A stretch of DNA of 64,000 nucleotides from Corinectria fuckeliana. Taxonomy: Eukaryota; Ascomycota; Sordariomycetes; Hypocreales; Nectriaceae. Within the stretch, counting starts at the first letter, position 1, and each line of letters starts with the position of its first letter. Under the pieces are notes generated by a model that had not been told where the DNA came from, made no database searches, and saw only the letters and a program-made list of their open reading frames with translations. This document shows, in pieces, positions 48,491-59,186 of this stretch. The stretch covers positions 186,001 through 250,000 of the forward strand of contig WPDH01000187.1 in assembly GCA_019137255.1 (NCBI GenBank), in the 5' to 3' direction. Both the position numbers and the translations under genes were made by a program.

Positions 48491-50266
48491 ATGGCCGACC
48501 AGAGCAAGAACTTCGAGACGCTGCAGATCCACGCGGGGTATGTTCTCTCTCACATCCCACCGTCGTCTCAACTCCGTGGCGGGGGTTCTATCCAACCATC
48601 ACCACCATGATCCCGCTTGTAAACTGACAGTCCTCCTCGCCGTCCAGTGCTGTGCCCGACCCTACCACCAACTCCAGAGCCGTCCCCATCTACGCGACCA
48701 CGGTACGTCCACTTGACCTCCAGCTCTCGGGCCCTGGGGCCACGCGAACTCCCCCCTCCAAGTCCACGAGCTGACGACAACCCGACCGCAGTCCTACACT
48801 TTCAATGACTCTGCCCACGGCGCTAGGCTGTTTGGCCTCAAGGAGTTCGGCAACATCTACAGCCGTCTCATGAACGTGAGTCTTTGACCTCGAGCTGGAA
48901 CACCCCTCACTCAGTCGATTGACAACATACCTCCCGCCTCTAGCCCACTGTCGATGTCTTCGAGAAGCGGATTGCTGCCCTCGAAGGCGGTGTTGCTGCC
49001 CTCGCCGCCGCGTCCGGCCAGGCTGCCCAGTTCATTGCCATCAGCACCCTCGCCCAGGCTGGCGACAACATCGTCTCCACCTCCAACCTCTACGGCGGCA
49101 CCTACAACCAGTTCAAGGTCTTCCTGCCGCGCCTGGGCATCCACACCAAGTTTGTCAACGGCGACAAGCCCGAGGACATTGCCGCCGCCATTGACGACAA
49201 GACCAAGGCCGTCTACGTCGAGAGCATCGGCAACCCCAAGTACAACGTCCCCGACCTCGAGGCCATTGCCAAGGTCGCCCACGAAAAGGGCGTGCCTCTG
49301 GTTGTAAGTCGAACCCTGCGCCAGGGCCGCCGTCTAGTCGAGTCTGGACTGTGCTGATCGCTTGACACACTAGGTCGACAACACCTTTGGCGCTGGCGGC
49401 TACTTCATCCGACCCATCGACCACGGCGCCGACATCGTCGTCCACTCCGCTACCAAGTGGATCGGCGGCCACGGCACCACCATCGGCGGCGTCGTCGTCG
49501 ACTCCGGCAAGTTCGACTGGGGCAAGCACGCCGCCCGCTTCCCCCAGATGAACGACCCCTCCGAGGGCTACCACGGCCTCAAGTTCTGGGACACCTTCGG
49601 CCCCATCACCTTCATCATCCGTGCCCGAGTCGAGATTCTCCGCGACATGGGCGCCACGCTCAACCCCTTCGCCGCCCAGCAGCTCCTCCTCGGTATCGAG
49701 ACCCTGAGCCTGCGCGCCGAGCGCCATGCCCAGAACACCCTCGCCTTGGCCAAGTGGCTCGAGAACAACCCCAACGTCAGCTGGGTCTCGTACCCCGGCC
49801 TCGAGAGCCATCCCTACCACGAGACCGCCAAGAAGTACCTGAAGCGGGGCTTCGGTGGTGTCCTCAGCTTCGGCGTCAAGGGCGATGCCGCTGCTGGCAG
49901 CAAGGTAGTCGATGGCTTCAAGCTCATCTCCAACCTTGCCAACGTCGGCGATGCCAAGACCCTGGCCATCCAGTGAGTTACGCCCGTTCCGCGAGAGTGC
50001 ACCGTGGATGCTAACGCAGTTGTGCAGCCCCTGGAGCACCACGCACGAGCAGCTTTCCGACGAGGAGAAGATCAACTCGGGTGTGACTGAGGTATGTTTG
50101 ACTATTCGTGCGAGGAGTAAAATCCCAGCGCTGACCCAAGCTACTGTAGGACCTCATCCGAATCTCGGTCGGTATCGAGCACATTGACGACATCATTGCC
50201 GACTTTGAGCAGTCGTTCAAGGCCGTAAGCGGCTCTACCGAGGAGCAAAAGGTCGTTGCCGCCTAG
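48491..50266 (+). CDS. MET17: O-acetylhomoserine sulfhydrylase (PLP enzyme)
   Basis: Makes homocysteine from O-acetylhomoserine and sulfide in sulfur assimilation; may also take O-acetylserine. Seven exons: 48491-48537, 48648-48702, 48792-48875, 48944-49303, 49374-49972, 50028-50091 and 50150-50266, encoding 441 residues, standard for the Cys/Met metabolism PLP family. Spliced sequence begins MADQSKNFETLQIHAGAVPD and continues PTTNSRAVPIYATTSYTF. The PLP-binding lysine lies in DIVVHSATKWIGGHGTTIGG (exon 5); other signatures are ALAAASGQAAQ, STSNLYGGTYNQF and DNTFGAGGYFIRP. The end of the protein has the conserved TTHEQLSDEEKINSGVTEDL and IRISVGIEHIDDII, joined over introns 5 and 6. All junctions preserve frame. 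Expression is probably under sulfur control, but no motif was proven here. Confidence 0.95.
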
Positions 50267-50770
50267 ATGCGATATGCCATGGATTTGTTACTGAGCGCCG
50301 TCGGGACAGAGAGGCGCGACTGGATTCTCGTCATGATTGAATACCCCCACTAGGAGAGCCCTTGTAGTGAATTGAAAGCGTGTTTGCTTCGACTCTGCTG
50401 TAGAAAATACGTGACGATGTTGGAAGTAAAAGGACCATCTTTGGCTACTCCTTTTAGTCGTGAGATGGCCTATTTGCTTGTCTTGCTGAAGGAGGTGTGC
50501 TTGAGAGATGCATGTAAAGGTGAACCGCCGTGCCTGGAAGGGAAGTTTGGAACCAGATGAGGCTGAAGTTCAGCCACACCCGTAAAGCCGCCTTGATTGG
50601 CCCACTTGGGTTCATTGGCTAAACCCACCGAGCTGTCCGTCCGCCTGTCTGCCTCAACTTCACCACATCGCTTCAAGAAGCCAGCAACAGCAAACAGACC
50701 AACAAAACCCCATCGCCACCCCCCCCTCTCTCTCCCCGCCCTCCTGTTTCCCCGTATACCGCAAGCCACG
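50267..50770. other. Sulfhydrylase 3' flank / EMC7 promoter
   Basis: About 500 bases with the 3' UTR of the sulfhydrylase and the promoter and leader of the next gene. No other feature is supported. Confidence 0.5.
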
Positions 50771-51687
50771 ATGCGCCCCGCGGCCCCCGCCTCCGCCTCC
50801 GCCCTCCGGGCCATCCTCACGACGCTCCTGCTCCTCCCCGCCGCCGCCTCGGCCGCCTCGCTGACGCTCTACCTGCCCGCGCAGCCGAACCCCTTCTCGC
50901 TGCCGCCGTCGACGCACGCCACGCTCACGGCGCTGGGCGTGCGCGCGTCGGCGCCACTGTCGGCCCTCAACACCTTCGTCTTCCACAACGTGTCGGCCGG
51001 GTCGTACCTCGCCGACGTGCACTGCCCGACCGACGCCTTCCACCCGCTGCGCGTCGACGTCGGCCCCGACGGCGCCGCCGTGCAGGCCTGGGAGACGTAC
51101 CGCGGCAACGACTGGGCCAACAAGGGCGCCGCCGTGCCCGTGCGCGAGGGCAGCGCCGGCCGCGGCGTCGACCTCCGCGCGCTGGGCGGGAAGACGTATT
51201 TCATGGAGCGGCCGACGTGTGAGTTATCCGAATGAATGCCTGGGGGACGCTGTGGGCGATGCGCACTGCGGTGCGATTGGCCCTCAGTCCCCTCCCCCCG
51301 GTCCTGGATTCACGAAAACCATACTGACAAGCGACCAGTCTCCGTGCTCACCATCCTCAAGAACCCCATGATCCTCATGGGCCTCGTCAGCATGGGCATC
51401 TTCATCGGCATGCCCTACCTGATGGACAACAGTACGCACCCTTTTCCCATCTAACCACCGCTTCAGCTAACCAGGACACAGTGGACCCGGAGCTGCGTGC
51501 CGAGTTTGAAGCCCACCAGAAGCAGAGCCCCATGAACGCCGTCATGGGTGCCGGGAAGAGCGGCGACAGCCCTCTCGGCAACTTCGACATGGCTGCTTAC
51601 CTGGCTGGCTCGAATAAGAAGGACAGCGGGAGCGCGAGCACTAGTGCCAGCGCCGGCACTGGAAAGGCCCAGGGTGTGAGGAGGTGA
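50771..51687 (+). CDS. EMC7: ER membrane protein complex subunit 7 (EMC7)
   Basis: Subunit of the ER membrane complex, an insertase for tail-anchored and multipass proteins; EMC7 contributes a lumenal beta-sandwich. Three exons: 50771-51218, 51339-51431 and 51482-51687, 248 residues. An N-terminal signal peptide is clear (LRAILTTLLLLPAAASAASL). The lumenal domain follows (TLTALGVRASAPLSALNTFV, FHNVSAGSYLADVHCPTDAF, FHPLRVDVG). The single TM helix is in exon 2 (ILKNPMILMGLVSMGIFIGM followed by PYLMDNMDPE), the most recognisable EMC7 segment. The cytosolic tail is Ser/Ala/Gly-rich. Exon 1 is very GC-rich at third codon positions. Frame is kept at both introns (121 and 50 bp). Good family-level confidence. 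Confidence 0.9.
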
Positions 51688-52107
51688 TGCACTTTCCATC
51701 GTTCGGATTCAATGCGGCGGTCGTTTATATGTGCGGGATACGAGGTGTACATGCATATGGTTGTGGGCTTGAAAGCACGACTCTGAGCTACAGGTGGCCT
51801 AGCAAACCACGAATGCGTTGTCAAGATTATGTTGGAATGGATCCGCCTCCCTCAAATGGGTCATGAGCCACTTATCCAATCGATTCTGCATACTATTAAC
51901 TGAGCAGTGACATGCTCATTGGCTCTCTATCCAAGAACATTTACTACCTTGCTCCATCGTGCGTTACTCCTCACCAACCCCTAGCTTCCCACACTACGTT
52001 ACTATCGACCATGAAATCTTCCCAGCCCGAATGCGCTCTCATCAAGTATGTACAGCCGTAAAAGAGATTGCATTCATTGTCGAGCGTTGTCCAGCTTTGT
52101 TGGAAGC
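51688..52107. other. Convergent spacer EMC7 / WW-domain gene
   Basis: Tail-to-tail spacer of 420 bases carrying two 3' UTRs; nothing else is seen. Confidence 0.5.
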
Positions 52108-53223
52108 TTAGAAGTCACCACCGCCGCCGTCATCACCACCACCGCCATAGTCGTCGTTACCACCGTCTTCTGGTCGGGATATTAGCATGCTATCGCCCAG
52201 TATATGGAAGTATACGTGTTGACTTACGGTAACCGTCCTGGTACGCATCTTGTTCATGGTCGTCGATGGCATCCGCGACTAGAAACCCTCCCAGGGCACC
52301 GGCGCCCAGACCAAGGGCGGCACCTCCGGCCATGCCCATTCCGCCGCCGCCTTGCTTGCGCTGGGGGTATTGGCCACCGCCATAACCACCGCCGTAGCCA
52401 CCACCACCTTGCTGGCCGTATTGTGGCTGGCCATATTGCGGCTGACCATATTGCGGCTGACCATAATGAGGCTGGGCGCCGTAACCCATCGGGGGGCCTT
52501 GCCCTGGATAACCCTGGGGTTGCTGTTGATAAGACTGTTGTTGGGAAGAATAGCCACCGTACTGGCCGCCACCGCCTTGGTGCGATGCGGCCATCTGCTT
52601 GCCCTTGCCGAGTAGCTTGCCTAGGAAGCCGCCGCCACTCTTGCCTCTATCACGTGCGGGAAGCTCCGAGGGATAGGACCCTTGGGCGGGGCTGTTCGAG
52701 CCGTAGCTGGGGCTGTTTGAACCGTAACCAGCAGGAATTGGAGGCCCGCCGTGTCCACTCCTGGCGCGGGCGTCCTCCTCAGCCTGGAGCTTGGCAGCAA
52801 GTTTGGCATCCTCCTCCTCAGTGTTTGAAGGGCCGCCGGATCTGTTGAATGAGGACTGGTCTTCGTAGGGATTCTTCTTAACGTCGCTGGGCGCGGGGCT
52901 GTCACGAGGTGCGTATCCGGGAGGAGCGCCGTCCGGAGCGCCATCGCCACCGGGGAAGGCGGGGGCAGTGGGCTTATCCCACTGGGACTTTTTGGTGTGG
53001 ATGTTAACATAGAACCTGTAGTGGCGACGAGAGCAAGTTAGCTTTGCAATGGGATGCGATGGGATGCAACGCGATGAGCAAAAATAGGTGCAAGCAGCGG
53101 AGGAGGGGTCCAGGCGAAGACTGACCATTCCTTGTACTGGTCGTTCCATCGAGCGATCCATCCCTCCGGAACCACGGGAGCCCTGGGAGGCGGGGGTCCG
53201 GTTGGGGGAGTGAAATCGTCCAT
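52108..53223 (-). CDS. WW-domain protein with Gly/Gln/Tyr-rich repeats
   Basis: Three exons on the minus strand: 53223-53126, 53015-52228 and 52169-52108, 315 residues. The WW domain is split by intron 1: VPEGWIARWNDQYKEW joins FYVNIHTKKSQWDKP at about residues 18-48, with both signature tryptophans and the final proline present. WW domains bind proline-rich peptides. A linker with an acidic, coiled-coil-like helix follows (TEEEDAKLAAKLQAEEDARA). The rest is low complexity: YGSNSP repeats, a Gln-rich stretch, four tandem YGQPQ-type units, Gly-rich tracts, and a hydrophobic Gly/Ala segment (GAALGLGAGALGGFLVADAI) that resembles the glycine-zipper seen in related fungal proteins. The C-terminus is Gly/Asp-rich. 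Partners are unknown. Splice sites are canonical and in frame. Confidence 0.85.
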
Positions 53224-54185
53224 AGGAGTCGAGGTCGAATATGCGCGAGACGAGTTTGGGAATCGCAGTTGAAGGTGGAGAGTTGAGAATTGCGAGAGAG
53301 AAGTCGGCGATGAATGCAAGACAACAAAGGTGTTGGAGATGGAAGAAGGTGAAGAAAGCGGGAGAGGTGAGAGGTGGTGCAGAATTAAGGTAACACCCGT
53401 AGGTCCCGCAACTAAAGTACGAGTATCAATGGCCTTGGGCGGGGAGGCGGGGGGAGATGATGTCGTCGGTTCAGGCTGCGTCCCTCCTTCCCTCGGCGAC
53501 CTGCCACCGGACCACGCACGCACTTGCCACTCGCTGCCTGTCTTCCATTGTATGTAGGCCTACATGCCTTCCTTGCACCAGCACAATCACTGACAACTGA
53601 CCGCTGACGCACCCGGGAATGAGGACTTTCCATCCATGACCGAGGGAGGGGCTCCAGATCTGTATTCGATGGTGTCACTCGCAGCACACAGCCCCATAAC
53701 GCAGCCCACTTTGCCCCTCCTGCTGGGGATGCCAAGCAACGACGAATGCCTTATGCGGTACCTAGCCTCTAACTCGGAAGTCGGACATTGGTTTTGGGAT
53801 TGCTCGACTGCAGGGCCAAGCTTTGTCCTTGCATGTGCCCATTCAGCCGAGTCTGCAGCGGCTTTCCATTCGCGCTCACTAGAGCTCCAAGCAGCCTGTG
53901 AGGCCTCAACAGTGAGTGTGCCCTGGGGATTGTTAGTCGGTCATGCGCCACACTGGCCGCGAGGGCAGTCGGGTGGCGAGATGAGCCGGCTGGCTTCATC
54001 CTCACCCTCCATCGTGGCGGTGCATCCTCGTCTTTTTGTGCCGTAAGCCTCCGCGGCACCCCTGGAAGAACTTCTCTTCTGCCTCAGGCTAGCCTCACTG
54101 GAGGTGTAGGGTAGCACGGTAGAGGTGTAGGTCGATCTCAGGCTGCATCCCTTCTGCAAGCTAAGTACATAGGTACAATAAGCAT
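53224..54185. other. Upstream of WW-domain gene, no other gene recognised
   Basis: Contains the promoter of the minus-strand WW gene. A 136-codon plus-strand frame at 53636-54046 has no domain character and does not look like the missing 5' part of the following pseudogene. Confidence 0.45.
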
Positions 54186-54967
54186 CACCTTCCTAATCTC
54201 AAGAACATCACCAATGGATGGACCAAAACCGACAAAGTCTGGATCACAGGCGACGGCATCAGTTGTCAAGTTTGGTGGATCGCAGACGAAATCAATGGAA
54301 ATCGACCTCGTGGTGCTGGAAGGGAACATGACAGTCATTGAGCGTGGCCCTGTTCTCGAAGAACTCAAAGCCGGGGGCCTCATTGCCAGAATATCTTTCG
54401 AGAAAGAGTTGGACCTATCTGCCTTTGACAAGGTGTCGAACCTCACGATTAGCTACAACGACAATCTGCAGAAGATCAGATTGCCGCCTGCAGCCGTTGA
54501 TTGGGAGGACGTGAACCTGGACATTTTGGGCAACTACAAGCTTACGCTTACTTCTGAGTATCGCGACCCTGAAAACGAGACGAACAAGTTCTGGTACTGG
54601 CCCTGAGGAGATATGCGCAGTGTCTTGATTGAGGAGGCCCGTTTGGCCAATGGCTTCTTGTGAGTTTCCTTGACATATACATGGGCGGACTCTTGTCTAA
54701 CGCACGTCTCGAAGCACATCATTTCTCCAAGATCGGAACTCGTCGAACGCATCAAAGGTCCTGGACCAGTTCCGTGTGGTGCCGGGGTTGCTCAACGAGG
54801 ACAGCGCAACGGACTTTGATTGCACGCCTTTTGATGCGCTGCATGATAGATCTGTGCTGCCTGATGACTATTCCTGTGTGGGTTATGAGTCCTCGGCTAG
54901 TGCTACTCAAGCGGTTTGGAGCTTTGCTGCAATGGCCCTTTTGACGAGTGCCATTCATTCGCTCTAG
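54186..54967 (+). pseudogene. Broken GPI-anchored cell-surface protein (L-domain/Ecm33-like?)
   Basis: Two neighbouring frames together look like one protein. In frame 3, from about 54186, the sequence reads HLPNLKNITNGWTKTDKVW and continues ITGDGISCQVW. The reading then has to shift to frame 1 (about 54260-54290), which gives KSMEIDLVVLEGNMTVIERG, NLTISYNDNLQKIRLPP and DLDILGNY-type beta/leucine-rich sequence. Frame 1 meets an in-frame TGA at 54604-54606, then continues as DMRSVLIEEARLANGF to a GTGAGT donor at 54660. Exon 2 (54715-54967) keeps frame and ends in a hydrophobic tail (AVWSFAAMALLTSAIHSL) like a GPI-attachment signal. No signal peptide was found upstream, so the 5' part is missing too. 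The TGA could be a C-to-T change of CGA. Alternatives are a functional shorter gene starting at ATG 54214 and stopping at 54606, or a sequencing error. The L-domain resemblance is weak. Confidence 0.5.
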
Positions 54968-55215
54968 CACCAGCTTTCAGAGATACTACCAACTTGGAAA
55001 CCCGGGCTTGGGCGCGGCTTGTGTCGCGAGACAAGCTTGACGTATTCGAAAGTCTTAAAGTGGGTGAAGACAAAGGCGACGACGGGCCACAGCAGACGGA
55101 CGAGAAGGCAGCTCGGGAGCGGCAGCTGGTCTGGTCAAGTAGTCTTCGCTGTTATTCATTACTAGCTCAAGGTAACTCCCGCATCTCGGGAAATGACATC
55201 TTAGACCTCCGTCTT

Positions 55216-56644
55216 TTAGTCGTGCAGAGCTTCCGTATCCGCGTCCTCGGCTGGCGGGTTTCGCTGGGTCCAAGGCTCAAACAACCTCGACGTTTTCGAG
55301 AGTCCACCAACCGTCTCCCAAATCAACAAGAAGGCGAAGAGGCCCATGATGACAAACATGAGCTGCTCCGCGTTGAGGTGCTCATGGGTCTCGGGGAGGA
55401 CAATGAGTATGATGGCAACGACCAATCGCATCGCGATCCTCGGGACTTGGCTCAAGATCAAGGCGTTCTCGCCGTCGACTCGGTACAGCATGCCGTACAC
55501 CCACAGGCAGAACATGCCCACCCCCAGACCTCCTCCGAGCAGCCATCGCTGTCCCTCCTCGAGCTGGTGCACCCCCGTGCTCACGGCTGCAATGTGGCCG
55601 CCGATCAAGAAGGACGCGGACAGAGGCAGGTGCAGCAGGAAGAAGCCGAACGCGGTCCATGCGGATCGTCGGATCGGGTGGGTGGCCTGGATGCTGCCGT
55701 CGCCGCTGGCGTATATCCAGTTGAGACTGAAGGCGACGACGAGCGTGCAGACCGCCTTGGCATACCCCGAGGTGAGGCCGATGCCCGTCTTGTTGCCGAC
55801 GACGATGCTGTACACGAACTCGCCCAAGATGATGATGAAGAAGGCCGCCATGCGGTCGACCTCGTGCGCGATGTCGACTGCCGTGCTGTAGGTGAGCTTC
55901 AGCTTCCCCTTGATCCACGGGCTGAGCGTCACGGCCCAAGTGACTTCCTGGTAGACGATGGCGATGGCAACCACGGCGATCTTGGCGCGGAGGCTGACGC
56001 TCTCGAAGAACAGCGGGACGGTGAGCAGCAGCCCGATGAACATGAAGCCAGCCATGAGGCGGGCCTGGGTGCGGTGCTGGTACGCCGTGATGGACGTGGC
56101 GAGAAAGGAGCACATGGTGGTGAACCTGGCGACGACGTAGGCGCCGGCCGTGGTGCGGAGGGCCTCGAGGTCTTCGTCGGCGGCGTTGGCGTTGTTGGCG
56201 TACAGCACCAGCAGGGCCATGACCCAGAGGATGACGAGGCGCTGGAGCAGGTCGTCGGTGTAGTACGAGTTCATGATCTCGCGCAGGTCGGCCCAGATGT
56301 GCCACGCCGGCGCGAAGATGAGCAGGTACTTGACGAGGTGGTCCCCGTCCGGGTGTTCGGCGAGCTCATCGCTGAAGCTGGCCACGATGGCGACGTCTTT
56401 TTTTATTTCCCGCGAGGGTTGAGTTAGTCGTGTGTGTTTGCTACGCCGTCCAGACCCGAACAAGGAGGGGAGAAGGAAAAGTCAACTCACAGAGAAGGTC
56501 GAGGAACAGCTCGAAGCGCCCAGCCTGACGCTCCTCGTCGCTCTCCTTGCGCAGCTCGCCATTGTAGAACCATTGCAGGGCGCGGGGCTTCTTGACGACG
56601 TAGCAGGCCGGCTTGGCGTTTTCCTGGAGCTCGTTGCAGTTCAT
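55216..56644 (-). CDS. LtrA-family (low temperature requirement A) membrane protein
   Basis: Multipass membrane protein of 444 residues in two exons on the minus strand, 56644-56491 and 56396-55216, with a 94-bp intron. The spliced junction ERQAGRFELFLDLL-YVAIVASFSDELAEH reproduces the conserved LtrA start (FELFxDLLYVAxVxxF). About nine hydrophobic segments follow, for example RLVILWVMALLVLYANNANA, IAVVAIAIVYQEVTWAVTLS, MAAFFIIILGEFVYSIVVGN and LMFVIMGLFAFLLIWETVGG. GEFVYSIV matches the conserved GE(S/F) motif of the family. The family was named from a Listeria cold-growth gene; the biochemical function in fungi is not established. The start at 56644 (MNCNELQENAKP) is preferred over an in-frame upstream ATG at 56764, which would add low-complexity residues. 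A long plus-strand antisense frame over this gene is a shadow. Confidence 0.88.
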
Positions 56645-57502
56645 CGCGACCGGGACAGGAGGTGAGGTGCGAGCGCAAACTTGGTGATAAGGGGGGAGGG
56701 AGGGGGGAGGAGAGAGGTCGCCATTTGAGCTTCCGGGACGAGGTTGGTCTAAATCCAATCCCACGCTGCTTTGGCTCTGGCTGTCCAGCTGAAGCTACGC
56801 CCCAGCTACGCCGGCGCTGGTGGCTGACTGGACAATTACCAACCATGGGGTTTCTCTTATGTCGATACGAGTAAGCGAAAGCATTCCCCGTTTGAGACAC
56901 GCTTCTCCAGCCCTGTAAATTAGTCCAAGTCGCTGCAACCCACTTTCAAGCGTCTAATCGCAGCCGTCGCCGCCATCGCCGCCAACAGCTAGGTTACGTT
57001 GCATCCTGACCTCCACGACCCTTTTTTCTTTGATTCATGCTTAACGCCTAAGGTTTCTCCTAGCCGTGTGTTTGTGGCCACCCAGGCGACTGCCCTGGTT
57101 CCGCTGACGAGTGTTGGTGTGCCTCCCCGATCAGCTTTTTGAGTACGTTGTCCGCAGTATTGATGACGCCTGGATGGGTTGCCGCCCACCACAACCAACA
57201 TCTTGCAAAGAGAGAATGCTCTAGAAGAAGAAGAATAGGGTGAAGAAATGAAGGCAGCGGGGCCTGTTCTCGCCATAACGATGGACCTCCCTGGATTTCA
57301 CGGCTTCTGAGAATCAGAATAAAGGCTTTTTTTGCAAACTTTAGTGTTCTAGGCTTTGATAACAATCGTGTTTGCCGCAATTTAGAGCATGGCATGTCTT
57401 AACCCATGTGTTGCTTGCGGAAGCAACAAGGTAGTCTAGTTGAACTTCTGCAATACATATACATACGTCTTTATCTCGAGTCTAGATCAACCGTGCATTG
57501 AG
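56645..57502. other. LtrA-gene upstream region
   Basis: Promoter of the minus-strand LtrA-family gene and the flank of the first tRNA gene. A 111-codon minus-strand frame (57060-57395) has no recognisable feature. Confidence 0.45.
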
Positions 57503-57592
57503 GGTCCTATAGTTTAGTGGTCTTATGACGTCGGATTTTGATTGCCCCAGGTGAATCTTCCGAAGACACCAGTTCGAATCTGGTTAGGACCT
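57503..57592 (+). tRNA. tRNA-Gln (anticodon TTG), intron-containing, copy 1
   Basis: Folds as a standard tRNA: acceptor GGTCCTA pairs with TAGGACC, anticodon stem TCGGA/TCCGA, T-stem ACCAG/CTGGT. The loop TTTTGAT gives anticodon TTG (reads CAA, Gln). A 16-nt intron lies at 57542-57557 directly after the purine 3' of the anticodon, the canonical position. The internal promoter is visible: A box (TAGTTTAGTGG) and B box (GTTCGAATC). T-rich Pol III terminator at 57594-57606. Confidence 0.95.
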
Positions 57593-57677
57593 CTTTTTCT
57601 CTTTTTTTCCTTTTTCCTTCTTCTCTCATATAAATAATTAGAAACAAGTATCACGTTAATATTGAAAACCTCCAGAG

Positions 57678-57767
57678 GGTCCTATAGTTTAGTGGTCTCA
57701 TGACGTCGGATTTTGATTATCTCAAGTGACTCTTCCGAAGACACCAGTTCGAATCTGGTTAGGACCT
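57678..57767 (+). tRNA. tRNA-Gln (anticodon TTG), intron-containing, copy 2
   Basis: Second copy, 85 bp downstream of the first and in the same direction. The mature sequence is identical except for one base in the D loop (TCTCA against TCTTA). The 16-nt intron (57717-57732) is at the same place but differs at several positions. Both boxes are intact and a T6 run at about 57779-57784 can serve as terminator. Confidence 0.95.
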
Positions 57768-57937
57768 CTAATGAATAATTTTTTGGGGACGGCTGCATCC
57801 CTTTGGGCCTACCGCAGCCTCTACCAAGCCTTTGCATGCTCAAAGAGATGGGCCATGACACTCGGCGCTTTCCTCCATTCCCGATGAACAATTGAAAAGG
57901 CGAGGACGAGAGCACAGGTTCCATCACTTCTCTTGCA
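57768..57937. other. Spacer after tRNA pair
   Basis: Short spacer carrying the presumed Pol III terminator; nothing else is seen. Confidence 0.5.
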
Positions 57938-58698
57938 ATGGACACCTACGGAGGAGACACCTGGCGCTATGAACCCGAAACTCTCCAGCAAGATGAAGCT
58001 TTCTATGAAGCATTTTACGACATTGGGAGGACAACGATGAATGTGGTTCGGAATCTGGATAACATTTAGATACCAAGGCGGCCACTAGCCTCTTGGAACG
58101 TTCACAATGCTCCAAATGACCTGAAGACTCCGACTCCGACCTCTCCGAAGACTCTAGCAACTCTGAAAACTCTAGGGATTCAGACACGGCACAAACACTT
58201 TCCGAGACTAAGTCTATGGCAGCAATGTCCATCGACCCAAACGAAACGCCGACAACTCGCGACAATCAGAAGCTGCAGCGGGATGTCCTTGCCAGACTCC
58301 AAATAACCCATAATTCTCAAACATCCTAGGCCAACACCTCCCGAATATGATCGAAGAAAGCCGGACTGCGGATCTTAGGCACGAAACCAAATATCTTGCC
58401 CAGGAAACTCAAGGAAACCGATGTTCGTTGCAGAGTCGTTACCAAGGAAGGAAGAGGCAGACAAGGTCGGCCAGCAATGGCATGTATCAAGATGAACAAG
58501 GGGTTTGGCACGGAATACTAGATAGCAGGACACTGAAGCGAACCGGATGTTGTAAACTATCTTTGGGATGCAGGAGAAGAAGCGAGGGCGGAGTTGGTGC
58601 CCTACAAGTACGTAGGGGAATCAAGCCGTGTATGGTGTCCATGTATCATCCGACGTTTGTTTAGGAATCTACGATCCAAAAGACTACGGTCCGAATAG
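57938..58698 (+). pseudogene. Decayed protein-coding gene, family unknown
   Basis: Starts ATG at 57938 (MDTYGGDTWRYEPETLQQDE...) in frame 2. After a shift near 58063, frame 1 stays protein-like for about 210 codons: LDTKAATSLLERSQCSK, a Ser/Glu/Asp-rich block (PEDSDSDLSEDSSNSENSRD), TTRDNQKLQRDVLARLQ, KPNILPRKLKETDVRCRVV, and VVNYLWDAGEEARAELVPYK. This frame is interrupted by five stops: TGA at 58117, TAG at 58327, TGA at 58348 and two more between about 58517 and 58535 (TAG then TGA). All five are TGA or TAG, never TAA, so each can come from CGA or CAG by one C-to-T change. I do not recognise the family. It could also be chance open sequence, but the length of coherent composition across stops argues against that. 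Confidence 0.45.
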
Positions 58699-59186
58699 CA
58701 ATACTCCTTACGATTAGTACGACACGTTTAGACGTGTTCTCTGATAACTAACCAGCGTCTAAGATGCTGCCTACGTGCAGCTCATCTTACACTACTAGTC
58801 AATTGCATAGCAATCCTTTGAACAGCTGAAATGCAGGCGTACATAATGCAGTCCCTGCGTGGATGCCTAGCTCAACCAGATCATTGTCTGGCTGGTGGCT
58901 CTCGGCACCAGGCACTCTAGCATCATCACTCGGAACATATTGAAGTTGAAAGGGGAGGGGTGAGCCGCTGGACTCGCATCCCTCTAGAATATCATTAACA
59001 TGAGGTAAACATGAGGCAACCTGTATTCGGGTCTGAGTTGCTTTTGTTTCCCTTTGTCTAGAGTATGCTTCAATATGTTCGGGGTTCGTGGGAGTATTGG
59101 TGGGAGACCATGCGTCTGGAGAAGAGTTGTATCAAGATGCAGAGACAGATATGTTCCCCTCTGGCGTGTTCAGCACCGGCCTCGGC
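58699..59186. other. Spacer, no gene recognised
   Basis: About 490 bases with no supported feature; the portion next to 59187 should be the 3' UTR of the following minus-strand gene. Confidence 0.5.

Noticed and set aside
49155..50075. 306-codon minus-strand frame over the sulfhydrylase gene
   Set aside because: Antisense to PLP-enzyme exons and their introns; composition is a mirror of the coding bias.
54916..56427. 503-codon plus-strand frame over the LtrA-family gene
   Set aside because: Antisense to conserved transmembrane sequence. Its own translation is Asp/Glu/His/Gly-rich with no fold or signal, and it would run into the pseudogene tail.
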